NCBI RefSeq assembly: GCF_965218915.1
Contig: NZ_OZ244708.1
Span: forward strand, 2,480,001 to 2,544,000
Length of the DNA: 64,000 nt
Direction of reading: 5' to 3'
Source of the DNA: Novosphingopyxis sp965218915
GTDB lineage: Bacteria; Pseudomonadota; Alphaproteobacteria; Sphingomonadales; Sphingomonadaceae
In this document: positions 41,538 to 50,293 of the stretch, piece after piece
Layout: the number at the start of each line of letters is the position of its first letter
Position numbering within the stretch: position 1 is the stretch's first letter
The notes under the pieces: model-generated
What the model was told of the DNA's origin: nothing
Seen by the model: the letters and a program-made list of their open reading frames with translations, nothing else
Databases searched by the model: none
Program-made: the position numbers and the translations under genes

Positions 41538-42218
41538 CTAACGCCCGCCATCCGGCGCCTCGCCTTGCTGCGACATCATGCGCTCGGCCTCCATCGCGCT
41601 GCTCAGCATGGCCCCCAGCGCATTGGCCTGCGTGGCGACCTTGCCACGCCAGTCGCCCGCGCGGTAATCGCCGCTGATGAGGCTCGACCACAGGGTCAGC
41701 GCTGCCTCCGGCTGGCCATCGCGCAGCGCGGCGAGGCCGGTGAAATAAACCGGCCCCGGATGGCGCGGATCGATCGACCGGGCGCGGTCGAACGCCAGCT
41801 TGGCGGCGGGCGGCAGCGCGCCGTCCGCCGCCATCATCAGCTGCAGGCCGATCGCGGTCCACAGATCGGCGTCGCGCGGGTTTGCGCGCACCCCGCCGCG
41901 CAGGATCTGCACCGCCGCCTGATAATCGCCGCGCCGGGCATAGCCGTCGGCCGGCAGGAGATAGCGCTTGGCGGGCGAGAAATTGCGGTCCATCCCGACG
42001 CGCAGATCGATCAGCGAGGCGGTCACCTCTGCGCGCGCCTGCTCGGGCTGCGCCGACGCGCCGGGGAGCCCGGGCCGTCCCTGCCACTGATAGCCGGCAA
42101 AGGCCAGGATCAGCGCCGCGCCGACGAACTCGAACGCCGGCCGCTTCATGCCGCCGAGCAGCCAGAGGCCCGCGAAGACGATGACGGCAAGACCGACCAT
42201 GAACAGCCAGCCGATCAT
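41538..42218 (-). CDS. Cytochrome c biogenesis TPR protein, CcmI/CycH-like
   Basis: The 226-residue protein has two N-terminal membrane helices (about 1-20 and 27-45) and a periplasmic TPR region (YARRGDYQAAVQILRGGVRANP, SIDPRHPGPVYFTGLAAL). This is the plan of the CcmI/CycH apocytochrome chaperone, but shorter than the usual 300-400 residues. It is the last gene of the ccm cluster and overlaps ccmH by 4 bp, which supports the assignment. Confidence 0.75.
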   Translation of the reverse strand: MIGWLFMVGLAVIVFAGLWLLGGMKRPAFEFVGAALILAFAGYQWQGRPGLPGASAQPEQARAEVTASLIDLRVGMDRNFSPAKRYLLPADGYARRGDYQAAVQILRGGVRANPRDADLWTAIGLQLMMAADGALPPAAKLAFDRARSIDPRHPGPVYFTGLAALRDGQPEAALTLWSSLISGDYRAGDWRGKVATQANALGAMLSSAMEAERMMSQQGEAPDGGR

Positions 42219-42628
42219 CGTTTGAAGCGCCCTTTGGCCAGCCACAGCCCGAAGGCGATCACCAGAATCGGCGCGAACCAGAGCGGCCAGGTCAGCGGGG
42301 TCATCGGCGGATCGAAGGTGATGTAATCGCCGTAGCGGGCGATGAAATAGTCCCGGATGCTGTCCGCCGATTGCCCGGCCGCGATCCGCGTGCGCACTTC
42401 GCTGCGCATCGCGCCGGCGATCGGCGCGTCGCTATCGGCGATCGACTGGCTCTGGCACTGGACGCAGCGAATTTCGCCCATCAGCGCGCGCGCCTCGGCT
42501 TCTTTCGCGGCGTCGGGCAGCTGGTTGTTGGCATAGGGCGCATCGACGCCGCCATCGGCCTGCGCCGCCAGCGGAAGCGCGGGCGTGAACAACAGCATCA
42601 GCGCCATCAAAGGGCTCAGCCGCCTCAC
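42215..42628 (-). CDS. ccmH: Cytochrome c maturation protein CcmH/CycL
   Basis: The 137-residue membrane-anchored thiol protein has a signal peptide (to about residue 23), the redox motif RCVQC (C55, C58) that reduces or holds the apocytochrome CxxCH, and a C-terminal helix (about 110-130). The start is GTG at 42628 in a GTGA overlap with ccmG, giving MRRLSPLMALMLL. Confidence 0.92.
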   Translation of the reverse strand: MRRLSPLMALMLLFTPALPLAAQADGGVDAPYANNQLPDAAKEAEARALMGEIRCVQCQSQSIADSDAPIAGAMRSEVRTRIAAGQSADSIRDYFIARYGDYITFDPPMTPLTWPLWFAPILVIAFGLWLAKGRFKR

Positions 42629-43155
42629 CCCGCCGCCTTCCACGCCTGGATGAGACCCGGCACGTCGTCCGCGCGGATGTCGCCGATATGCTGGAGCAGG
42701 ATCGTGCCGTCCGCGCGGACCAGATAGGTTTCGGGCACCCCGGTCGCACCGAACAGCACCTGCAGCCGGCCATCTCTGTCCGCGCCGATCCGCTGAAACG
42801 GATCGCCGTAGTCGGACAGGAATTGCGCCACATTCGCCGGCTCGTCGCGCAGCGCGATGCCGTCGATCGGCACGCCCGCCCTGGCCAGCGCGTCCAGGTG
42901 CGGCGCCTCGGCGCGGCATGGAATGCACCAGCTGCCGAAGAAATTGACGAGCCGCGGCTGGCCTGCGGAAAGATCGGTGCTGGCCAGCCCCGGCTTGCCG
43001 TCCACCGCAGGCGGCAGATCGAAGGCGGGCACCGGCTGGCCGATCAGCCGCGAGCGTACGAAATCGTCGCGCTCGCGGTTCATGCCCCACAGCACCAGCA
43101 TCAGCAGAAAGCCGAACACCACGAGCGGCAGCCACAGAACCCACGGGCGGCTCAT
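42625..43155 (-). CDS. ccmG: Thiol:disulfide interchange protein CcmG/DsbE
   Basis: The 176-residue membrane-anchored thioredoxin-fold protein has a helix at about 6-24 and the active site WCIPC (C77, C80). It keeps apocytochrome c cysteines reduced in the periplasm. It lies between ccmF and ccmH with 4-bp overlaps on both sides. Confidence 0.95.
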   Translation of the reverse strand: MSRPWVLWLPLVVFGFLLMLVLWGMNRERDDFVRSRLIGQPVPAFDLPPAVDGKPGLASTDLSAGQPRLVNFFGSWCIPCRAEAPHLDALARAGVPIDGIALRDEPANVAQFLSDYGDPFQRIGADRDGRLQVLFGATGVPETYLVRADGTILLQHIGDIRADDVPGLIQAWKAAG

Positions 43156-45086
43156 GCGAAGCCCTCATGCTGAATCTTCGGGAAATGCGCGCGAAAGCCG
43201 CGCCACATCCGGCCGAGCAGCGCCAGCGCGCCGCCCAGCGCGATGAGCACGCCGCCGAGCCAGATCAGCGACACGAACGGCTTCCACCATAATCTGAGCT
43301 GCCAGCGCCCCCGATCGTCCTGCGCGCCGAGCGTGGCATAAAGCTGCCCGTTCCAGCGGCTCAGCAGCGCCGCCTCGTTGGTCTGCATCTCGGGCGAGGA
43401 ATAACTGCGCGACTGCGGGCGCAGGATCCACGCGGCATCGCGCTTCTCGGCCAGCACGCGCGCCTCGATCGCGGTCCAGTTCGGGCCCGCCACCGGATCG
43501 AGCCCGAGCAGCTGCACGGTCCAGCCGCCGACCTCGAGCTCATCGCCATAGCGCACCGCCGCGAGTCGCTCCTGCGTGAAGCCGGATTCGGACGCCATGC
43601 CCGCCGCGGCCACCGCGACACCGAGATGCGCGAGCACCATGCCGTAAACCGGCAGCGGCGTGCGCAGCAGATTGCGGCCCCACAGCGGCACCACGCTGGC
43701 GATGGCGAGCCCGGCCGCGAACACCAGCCCGAGCAGCGGCAGGATTCCCGCGCCCGGCGCCAGGATCAGCAGCAGCACCAGCGCGACCACGCTCGCGCCC
43801 GCGGGCAGTACCAGTTTCCTGGGCAAACTGCCTGAGCCGTCGCGCCGCCAGCGCAGCAGCGGCCCGGCGGCGAGGAAGATCATCAGCGCCAGCGCCACCG
43901 GCACCGTCGTCTTGTCGAAATAGGGCGGACCGACCGAAAGCTGCTCGCCCAGCAACCCCTCCGCGATCAGCGGATAGAGCGTGCCGATGAGCACGATCGC
44001 GAGGATCGCGGACAGCAGGATATTGTTGGCGACCAGCCCGCCCTCGCGGCTGAACAGGTGAAACGGCGCGCCCTGGCGCACATGGCCGATGCGCGTGGCG
44101 AAAAGAATGAGCGCGCCGCCGATGTAGAGCGCGAGCAGCGCCAGGATGAAGGTGCCGCGCTCCGGATCGACGGCAAAGGCGTGGACGCTGGTCAAGATGC
44201 CCGAGCGCACCAGAAACGTGCCGATCATCGACATCGCAAAGGCGGTGAGCGCCAGCATGATCGTCCAGGCGCGCAGCGCATCGCGCGCGGCGAGCACCGA
44301 AACCGAATGCAAGAGCGCCGTCGCCGCGAGCCAAGGCATCAACGAAGCATTCTCGACCGGGTCCCAAAACCACCAGCCACCCCAGCCCAGCTCGTAATAG
44401 GCCCAGTAACTTCCTGCGGTGATGCCCAGCGTCAGGAAGATCCAGCTCATCAGCACCCACGGGCGCATCGCGCGGGCGAAACCGGGGCCGGCCTTGCCGG
44501 TCAGCATCGCGCCGACGGCAAAGGAAAAGGCCACCGACAGCCCGACATAGCCGATGTAGAGCGTGGGCGGGTGGAAGGCGAGGCCGGGGTCCTGCAGCAG
44601 CGGGTTCAGCCCCTGCCCCGTCGGCGCGGCCGGATCGAGCCGCGCGAACGGGTTCGAGGAGAATAGCAAAAAGGCGTAGAAGCCGAGTGCGATCACGCCC
44701 TGCGCGCCGAGCGTGGCGGCGAAGCTGCGGGCATCGAGCTTGCGCTCCAGCAGCGCGATCGCCCCGCCGACCAGCGACAATATGGTGACCCAGAGCAGCA
44801 TCGAGCCTTCATGATTGCCCCAGGCGCCCGCCACCTTGTACAGCATCGGCTTGTCGATATGGCTGTTCATGGCCACCAGCAGCACCGACAGATCGGTGCG
44901 CGCGAACAGCCACAGCAGCATGGCGAAGGCGGTGAGACACAGCAGGCCCTGCGCCACCGCGAAGCCGCGCAGCGCCTGCGTCAATGGCGCGAGCCGGTCC
45001 CCCAGCCCGCCGAACCCGGCAACGGTCTGCAGCAGCGCCAGCGCCGCGGCGAGCCACAGGGCGGCAAGGCCGGCCTCGGCGATCAT
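43152..45086 (-). CDS. ccmF: Cytochrome c haem lyase subunit CcmF
   Basis: The 644-residue polytopic protein transfers haem from CcmE to apocytochrome c. The tryptophan-rich motif GWGGWWFWDPVENAS is near residue 235. Conserved histidines lie in periplasmic loops (for example GNHEGS and FHPPTLY). About fourteen helices fit the length. A repeat-filled gap of 291 bp separates it from ccmE, unlike the tight coupling elsewhere in the cluster. Confidence 0.96.
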   Translation of the reverse strand: MIAEAGLAALWLAAALALLQTVAGFGGLGDRLAPLTQALRGFAVAQGLLCLTAFAMLLWLFARTDLSVLLVAMNSHIDKPMLYKVAGAWGNHEGSMLLWVTILSLVGGAIALLERKLDARSFAATLGAQGVIALGFYAFLLFSSNPFARLDPAAPTGQGLNPLLQDPGLAFHPPTLYIGYVGLSVAFSFAVGAMLTGKAGPGFARAMRPWVLMSWIFLTLGITAGSYWAYYELGWGGWWFWDPVENASLMPWLAATALLHSVSVLAARDALRAWTIMLALTAFAMSMIGTFLVRSGILTSVHAFAVDPERGTFILALLALYIGGALILFATRIGHVRQGAPFHLFSREGGLVANNILLSAILAIVLIGTLYPLIAEGLLGEQLSVGPPYFDKTTVPVALALMIFLAAGPLLRWRRDGSGSLPRKLVLPAGASVVALVLLLILAPGAGILPLLGLVFAAGLAIASVVPLWGRNLLRTPLPVYGMVLAHLGVAVAAAGMASESGFTQERLAAVRYGDELEVGGWTVQLLGLDPVAGPNWTAIEARVLAEKRDAAWILRPQSRSYSSPEMQTNEAALLSRWNGQLYATLGAQDDRGRWQLRLWWKPFVSLIWLGGVLIALGGALALLGRMWRGFRAHFPKIQHEGFA

Positions 45087-45377
45087 GCGGCGATTTGGCG
45101 AGAGGGGATTTTGAATTCTCCCTTCTCCCGCCCGCGCGGAAGAAGGATGCGCAGTCTTGCTCCGCGAGGAGCTAGACGAAGTTGGATGAGGGTGGGTGGC
45201 GCGCCAGCGTCAGCGATGGCGCAGCGCTGCTGGGCGCCCTCACCGGGGTCCCTACAAAGTAATACTTTGCGGGGATGACCCTCACCGCTGCGACTAAGCC
45301 GCCGCTGCGCGCCGACTAAGTCCCGCTCCTCTCCCGCAAGCGGGAGAGGGAGGCTGTCCTCTTGGCGGCGCTTCCGA
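45087..45377. repeat. Family F repeat filling the ccmE/ccmF gap
   Basis: The gap begins with TTCTCCCTTCTCCC and ends near CTCTCCCGCAAGCGGGAGAG. It contains GAAGTTGGATGAGGGTG as in 15336-15402, and a 7-bp perfect stem CAAAGTAATACTTTG at about 45255-45269. No gene is seen. Confidence 0.65.
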
Positions 45378-45827
45378 TCATCTGACAAGCGTCTGGCTCT
45401 CGCTGATCACCGCCGCCTTGTCGATATTGCCGAGCTCGCGCGGCACATAATTCTCGTCATGCTTGGCCAGCAGATTGTCGGCGACGAACGTGCCGCCCGC
45501 GTCCATCCGGCCGGTCGCCACGACGCCCGAGCCCTCGGTGAACAGGTCCGGCACGATCCCGCGATAAGTGACCGGGACCGTCGCCTCGCCATCGGACACG
45601 GTGAAAGCTGTGGTCACGCCGTCCGGGCCATGTTTCACCGAGCCGGGCATGACGAGACCACCGAGCCGGATCGCCTGGCCCGGCGGTACGTCCGCCTTCA
45701 CCAGCGCGGCGGGTTGGTAGAAATAGGCGGCCTGGTCACGCAGCCCGAGCATCGCTAGCAACGCCGCGCCGATCAGCGCGACGACCGCGACGACGACGAG
45801 CGTCAGGCGCTGGTGCTTGGCTTTCAT
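45378..45827 (-). CDS. ccmE: Cytochrome c-type biogenesis haem chaperone CcmE
   Basis: The 149-residue periplasmic haem chaperone has one N-terminal helix (about 8-27) and an OB-fold domain. The haem-binding histidine is H123 in HDENY, the exact proteobacterial motif. I start at MKAKHQRLTL (45827). It is separated from ccmD by a family A repeat. Confidence 0.96.
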   Translation of the reverse strand: MKAKHQRLTLVVVAVVALIGAALLAMLGLRDQAAYFYQPAALVKADVPPGQAIRLGGLVMPGSVKHGPDGVTTAFTVSDGEATVPVTYRGIVPDLFTEGSGVVATGRMDAGGTFVADNLLAKHDENYVPRELGNIDKAAVISESQTLVR

Positions 45828-45855
45828 GCGCGTTCGACATCCCAATATAAAACAA

Positions 45856-45938
45856 CGTCATCCCGAACTTGATCCGGGATCCAGAGCGATATGGCACTGC
45901 CGCTGGGCCCTGGATCCCGGATCAAGTCCGGGATGACG
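45856..45938. repeat. Dispersed inverted repeat, family A copy 5
   Basis: The arms are CGTCATCCCGAACTTGATCC and GGATCAAGTCCGGGATGACG, with the core AGCGATATGGCACTGCCGCT. It lies inside the ccm cluster, between ccmD and ccmE. Confidence 0.85.
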
Positions 45939-45969
45939 ATCTTTTGAAAAGGAAAAACGGCGCTGGCCA

Positions 45970-46098
45970 TCACCTCCTCCCCAACGCCTCGACCTGCTTC
46001 TCCGCCTTGCGCATCGCGCCATAGCTCGCGACCAGCAGCCCGGCCATGCCGAGCAGCACCGCGCCATAGGCCAGGATCACATAGCCCCACTGGCTCAT
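45970..46098 (-). CDS. ccmD: Haem exporter protein CcmD
   Basis: The 42-residue single-helix membrane protein begins MSQWGYVILAYGAVLLGMAG. A hydrophobic helix (about 5-25) with the typical central tyrosine is followed by a basic, charged tail. Size, topology and the 4-bp overlap with the ccmC stop identify it as CcmD, which helps release holo-CcmE from the CcmABC complex. Confidence 0.9.
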   Translation of the reverse strand: MSQWGYVILAYGAVLLGMAGLLVASYGAMRKAEKQVEALGRR

Positions 46099-46811
46099 GC
46101 CGCCGCCAGTCGCTGCAGCCGCGCCTCGACGCGGATGTCGGCGAGCGCGGCGCGCATCCGCATCAGCACGATCGCGCCGAACAGCAGCGAAAAGCCGATG
46201 ACGCTGATCAACAGCGGCCACAGGAACGCGCCGTCGATGCTCGATCCGGCCAGCGTGATGCTCGGCGGCTGGTGCACCGTCTGCCACCACACGACCGACC
46301 GGTTGATGATCGGAATATTGACCGCACCGACGATGCCGAAGATCGCGGCGATACGGCTGGTCTGCCCGCGCTCGCTGCTCGCGCTGACCAGCGCGATATA
46401 GCCGATATAGAGGAAGAACAGCACCAGCATCGAGGTCAGCCGCCCGTCCCACACCCACCATGTGCCCCAGGCGGGGCGGCCCCAGATCGATCCGGACAGC
46501 AGACATAGCGCCGCGAACACCGCACCGGGCATCGCCGACGCGCGCGCGGCGATGCCCGCCAGCGGATGCCGCCAGACCAGCTGCACGATGCTGGCGACGG
46601 CGATCGCCGCCCAGCCGCCCATGCCGAGCCAGGCGGTGGGCACATGGATGTAGAGGATGCGCACGGTGTCGCCCATCAGCCGGTCGGCGGGCGCCACCGC
46701 AAGCCCCCAGACGCAGGCGCCGAGCGTCAGCGCCAGCCCGATCCAGAACAGGATCGCGGTCAGCGGCCTGGCCAGCTTGAGAAAACGGGTAGGGTTGGCG
46801 AAACGGTGCAT
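46095..46811 (-). CDS. ccmC: Haem transporter CcmC
   Basis: The 238-residue six-helix membrane protein attaches haem to CcmE. The tryptophan-rich loop WGTWWVWDGRLTS is at about 116-128, and conserved histidines sit in YIHVPTAW and TVHQPP. It is the first gene of this ccm group. ccmA and ccmB are not in the window, so the ATP-driven part of the complex must be encoded elsewhere. Confidence 0.96.
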   Translation of the reverse strand: MHRFANPTRFLKLARPLTAILFWIGLALTLGACVWGLAVAPADRLMGDTVRILYIHVPTAWLGMGGWAAIAVASIVQLVWRHPLAGIAARASAMPGAVFAALCLLSGSIWGRPAWGTWWVWDGRLTSMLVLFFLYIGYIALVSASSERGQTSRIAAIFGIVGAVNIPIINRSVVWWQTVHQPPSITLAGSSIDGAFLWPLLISVIGFSLLFGAIVLMRMRAALADIRVEARLQRLAAA

Positions 46812-46885
46812 GATTTGGCGTTAGAATAGGCGCTTTTCTCGTCGATGGAAGGGCGGAGGGGGGTAGAAGTCCCTTTGTTCAATAT

Positions 46886-46955
46886 CGTGCTCCTGCGCAG
46901 GCAGGAGCCCATCGGGCGCCCTCTCCTGCTGGGCTCCTGCTTTCGCAGGAGCACA
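46886..46955. repeat. Dispersed inverted repeat, family D copy 2
   Basis: The arms are GTGCTCCTGCGCAGGCAGGA and GCTCCTGCTTTCGCAGGAGC. It lies between ccmC and the dehydrogenase gene. Confidence 0.8.
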
Positions 46956-46984
46956 CCGAATTTGGTGTTCAAGGCTATCCGAAT

Positions 46985-48034
46985 CTACCGCCCGATCAAT
47001 TCCCGTGCCATGCGATCGGCAACGTTCGCCGAGGGCACGCCTTCCGCCTCGCTGCGCCGCCAGATCGCCTCGAGCCTGCCGGGGATGTTGTCGATCCGCG
47101 CATTGACCTCTTCGGCCGAGCTTTCGCCGAGATATTCCAGCCCGATATTGATGACGCCGCCCGCGTTGATCACATAATCGGGTGCGTAGAGGATGCCGCG
47201 ATCGAACAGCCGCTGCGCGTCGTCGGGCCGGGCGAGCTGGTTGTTCGCGCCGCCCGCGACCACGGCCACGTTGAGATTGGCGATCGACACCTCGTCGAGG
47301 ATCGCGCCCAGCGCGTTGGGGCTGAACACGTCCGCCTCCACGCGCATGATGTCCGACAGGCTGGCCTGCACCGCGCCGGTTTCGGCGGCGAGTTCGGCAG
47401 CCTTGTCCCGGTCGATATCGGCGATGGTGAGCTTCGCTCCGTCCGCCGCGAGCAGCCGCGCGAGGCCCCCGCCGACGCTGCCGACGCCCTGAATCGCGAC
47501 GCGCACGCCGTCCATCGACGAGCGGCCGAGTTTGTGGCGCACCGCGGCGCGCACGCCCAGATAGATGCCGCGCGCGGTGAACGGTCCGGGATCGCCGCCC
47601 GCCTCGCTCGCGTCGCTTTGCGGCAGGCCGGAGACATAGTTCGTCTGCCGCGCCACCTGCACCATGTCTGCGGTGGTGATGCCGACGTCCTCGGCCGTGA
47701 CATAGCGCCCGCCGAGCGCATCGATCGCCTGTCCATAGGCGCTAAGCATCGCCGGCGTCTTCGCGCGCGCCTCGCCCGCCAGGATCACGCCCTTGCCCCC
47801 GCCGAGCGGCAGTCCCGCCATCGCGTTCTTGTAACTCATGCCCCGCGACAGCCGCAGCACGTCGGTCAGCGCATCGTTCTTGTCCACATAATGCCAAAAC
47901 CGCGTACCCCCAGTCCCAGGCCCGAGATGCGTCGAATGGACCGCGATGATCGCCGACAGGCCGGAGCCGATGTCATGGGCGTAATGCACCGTTTCGTGCG
48001 CGTCGTAATCGGGATGGGACCAGAGCGATGGCAT
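46985..48034 (-). CDS. Leucine/glutamate-type amino acid dehydrogenase
   Basis: The 349-residue enzyme is of the Glu/Leu/Phe/Val dehydrogenase family, which deaminates amino acids oxidatively with NAD(P). The catalytic lysine region is GLPLGGGKGVI and the dinucleotide fold has GVGSVGGGLA. The length is that of leucine dehydrogenases rather than the longer glutamate enzymes, so branched-chain amino acids are the likely substrates. It is a single gene. Confidence 0.87.
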   Translation of the reverse strand: MPSLWSHPDYDAHETVHYAHDIGSGLSAIIAVHSTHLGPGTGGTRFWHYVDKNDALTDVLRLSRGMSYKNAMAGLPLGGGKGVILAGEARAKTPAMLSAYGQAIDALGGRYVTAEDVGITTADMVQVARQTNYVSGLPQSDASEAGGDPGPFTARGIYLGVRAAVRHKLGRSSMDGVRVAIQGVGSVGGGLARLLAADGAKLTIADIDRDKAAELAAETGAVQASLSDIMRVEADVFSPNALGAILDEVSIANLNVAVVAGGANNQLARPDDAQRLFDRGILYAPDYVINAGGVINIGLEYLGESSAEEVNARIDNIPGRLEAIWRRSEAEGVPSANVADRMARELIGR

Positions 48035-48151
48035 CGGCGACGTCCTGTCAGTCGTGGAAATTTACGGTCTTGGCGGCGCAATAATGATACCGGCGCCATT
48101 TGTCACCGCATAACGGTGGGAACGCCTGCAGACCTATCCGAGAGCGAAAAA

Positions 48152-48228
48152 TGGGGCGATCGACGGGTCTTGAACCCGCGACCTCCGGTACCACAAACCG
48201 GCGCTCTAACCAACTGAGCTACGATCGC
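48152..48228 (-). tRNA. tRNA-His (anticodon GTG)
   Basis: On the minus strand the acceptor stem GCGATCG pairs with CGATCGC. The D-arm (GTAGCTCAGTTGGTTAGAGC) is followed by the anticodon stem CCGG with loop TTTGTGGTA, anticodon GTG, and the T-arm GCGGGTTCAAGACCCGT. The base before the stem is G and the discriminator is C, as histidine tRNAs require for the G-1:C73 pair. CCA is encoded, and a T5 run follows directly (48147-48151 on the complement). Confidence 0.97.
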
Positions 48229-48356
48229 CATGGACAGTCATGCTGCCGCGAGGGCGCTGTGTAAGACCGCGCGCGGCGGAGCGCAAGGCCGTTGCCGAGC
48301 AAGGGGCCGTCGCGCTACCGCTTGACGCATGACGACGAAAGCAAAGCGAGTGACCA

Positions 48357-49535
48357 ATGGCGCGCTATAGGCCCGGCCCCGGCATGCTGGTGGCCGCGGC
48401 CTTCATCGGCCCGGGCACCGTCACCGCCTGTTCGGTGGCCGGGGTCGGCTTCGGCATGACACTGCTCTGGGCGCTGGTGTTCGCCGGGATCGCCACGATC
48501 ATCCTGCAATATACCGCCGCGCGGATCGCGGTGCTGCGCGGTCAGGGGCTGGCCGAGGCGATGGTCGGCAGCATTGCCGCTCGCCCCGCCAAGATTGCGC
48601 TGGCGGTGTTGATCGTCATCGCGCTTGCCCTCGGCAACGCCGCCTATGAAAGCGGCAATATCGGCGGCGCGGCGCTGGGTCTTAGCGCGCTGGGATGGGA
48701 CGCGGCGCCTCGGCCCGCCTTGCTGATCGGTCTCGTCGCCGCGTCGCTCCTTGCCCTCGGCAATGTCCGCTGGCTGATGCGGCTGCTGCTCGGGCTCGTC
48801 ATGCTGATGAGCGTCGCCTTTCTCATCGCCTGCATCGCGGTGCGGCCCGATCTCGGCGAGCTCGCGCGCGGGCTGATCCCGAGCATCCCGGATCAAGGCC
48901 TGTTCACCGCCATCGCGCTGATCGGCACCACCATTGTGCCCTATAATCTGTTCCTCCACGCCGCCGCGGCGCGCGAACGCTGGAGCCCACAGGAAAATCC
49001 GGCCGAGATGCGGCTGGAAACCATCGTCTCGATCGGCATCGGCGCGCTGGTCTCGATCGCGATTCTGGTGACGGCGGCGGCGAGCGGGGTTGGCGGCGAT
49101 ATCTCCAACGCCGCCGATATCGCGCGGCAGGTCGAGCCGGTCTACGGCCCCCTCGCCCGCTATGCCATCGGCCTCGGCCTGTTCGGCGCGGGGCTGACCT
49201 CCGCCGTCACCGCGCCGATGGCGACCGGCTACATCCTGTCCGAACTGTGGCCCGGCGGCGATCCGAGGCGTATCGTCTTCCGCATCACCGCCACGCTGAT
49301 CGTGTTGATCGGCACCGTGGTGGCGGCCACCGGCACCGATCTCGTCGGAATCATCCTCGTCGCGCAGGTGGCCAACGGGCTGCTGCTGCCGCTGGTCGCG
49401 GGCGTGCTCGTCTGGATGGCGCACCGCTCGCCCGATACCGGCAGAGCGCTCGCCTGGAGCGCGGCCCTCGTCTGGCTGATCTGCCTGCTGCTGGGAACCC
49501 GGCTGGTGCTCCGCGCGCTGGGGGTGTGGCCATGA
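48357..49535 (+). CDS. NRAMP-like transporter of the 5-oxoprolinase operon
   Basis: The 392-residue inner-membrane protein has the NRAMP fold with about eleven helices. The metal-binding motifs are changed: DPGN of helix 1 reads GPGT (18-21) and MPH of helix 6 reads VPY (194-196). It therefore lacks the Asp, Asn and Met ligands of Mn2+/Fe2+ transporters. Its stop overlaps the pxpA start, and a similar NRAMP-like gene (ycsG) lies beside pxpA in Bacillus subtilis. Uptake of 5-oxoproline or a related compound fits the context but is inference. Confidence 0.85.
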   Translation: MARYRPGPGMLVAAAFIGPGTVTACSVAGVGFGMTLLWALVFAGIATIILQYTAARIAVLRGQGLAEAMVGSIAARPAKIALAVLIVIALALGNAAYESGNIGGAALGLSALGWDAAPRPALLIGLVAASLLALGNVRWLMRLLLGLVMLMSVAFLIACIAVRPDLGELARGLIPSIPDQGLFTAIALIGTTIVPYNLFLHAAAARERWSPQENPAEMRLETIVSIGIGALVSIAILVTAAASGVGGDISNAADIARQVEPVYGPLARYAIGLGLFGAGLTSAVTAPMATGYILSELWPGGDPRRIVFRITATLIVLIGTVVAATGTDLVGIILVAQVANGLLLPLVAGVLVWMAHRSPDTGRALAWSAALVWLICLLLGTRLVLRALGVWP

Positions 49536-50293
49536 CCAGCAGCATCGATCTCAACGCGGACCTCGGCGAAATGCCCGAGTCGCAGGACCGCGACATCGCG
49601 ATCCTCGATGTCGTCAGCAGTTGCAACATCGCGTGCGGTGGCCATGCCGGTGATGCGGCCAGCATGGCGGTGATGCTGGAAGCGGCCAAGACGCGCGGCG
49701 TCGCGACAGGCGCGCATCCGAGCTATCCGGATCGCGAAAATTTCGGACGGCGCTCGCTCGCTATCGACGGGCAAGCGCTCGCCGACAGCCTGCGCGAGCA
49801 GATCGAGGCATTCGCGGATGCAGCACGCGCAGCGGGATGCGCCGTCCACCACGTCAAGCCGCATGGCGCGCTGTACAACGATATGGCCGACGACCCGGTA
49901 CTCGCCCGATTGGTGGCGCGAACGTCGGCAGAGGCGCTGCCCGGCACGCCGCTGGTCGGGCTCGCCGAATCCGCGGTCGACACCGCGGCACGCAATGCCG
50001 GCCTGCCCTTCATCGCCGAGGCCTTTGTCGATCGGGCCTACACCAGCACCGCTCGGCTGGTGCCCCGCAGCGAGAAGGGCGCGGTGATTTCCGAACTGTC
50101 GGCGCGCGCCGCCCAGGCGCTCGCTCTGGCCACCGGCAAGCCCATCCGTGCATCGGATGGTAGCGAACTGCACTTGAGTGCCGCAACGCTCTGCTTGCAC
50201 AGCGACAGCGATGCCGCGCTCCAAAGCGCCGCCGCGATCCGCGCAGCTTTGGAAGGCGCCGGTCTGACGATCCGTACCGCCACGCCGCGATGA
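49532..50293 (+). CDS. pxpA: 5-oxoprolinase subunit A
   Basis: The 253-residue LamB/YcsF family protein is one of three subunits of the bacterial ATP-dependent 5-oxoprolinase, which opens 5-oxo-L-proline to L-glutamate. Diagnostic blocks are DLNADLGE at the N-terminus, NIACGGHAGD, HPSYPDRENFGRR and VKPHGALYN. It overlaps both neighbours by 4 bp, so the four genes form one tightly coupled operon. Confidence 0.95.
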   Translation: MTSSIDLNADLGEMPESQDRDIAILDVVSSCNIACGGHAGDAASMAVMLEAAKTRGVATGAHPSYPDRENFGRRSLAIDGQALADSLREQIEAFADAARAAGCAVHHVKPHGALYNDMADDPVLARLVARTSAEALPGTPLVGLAESAVDTAARNAGLPFIAEAFVDRAYTSTARLVPRSEKGAVISELSARAAQALALATGKPIRASDGSELHLSAATLCLHSDSDAALQSAAAIRAALEGAGLTIRTATPR

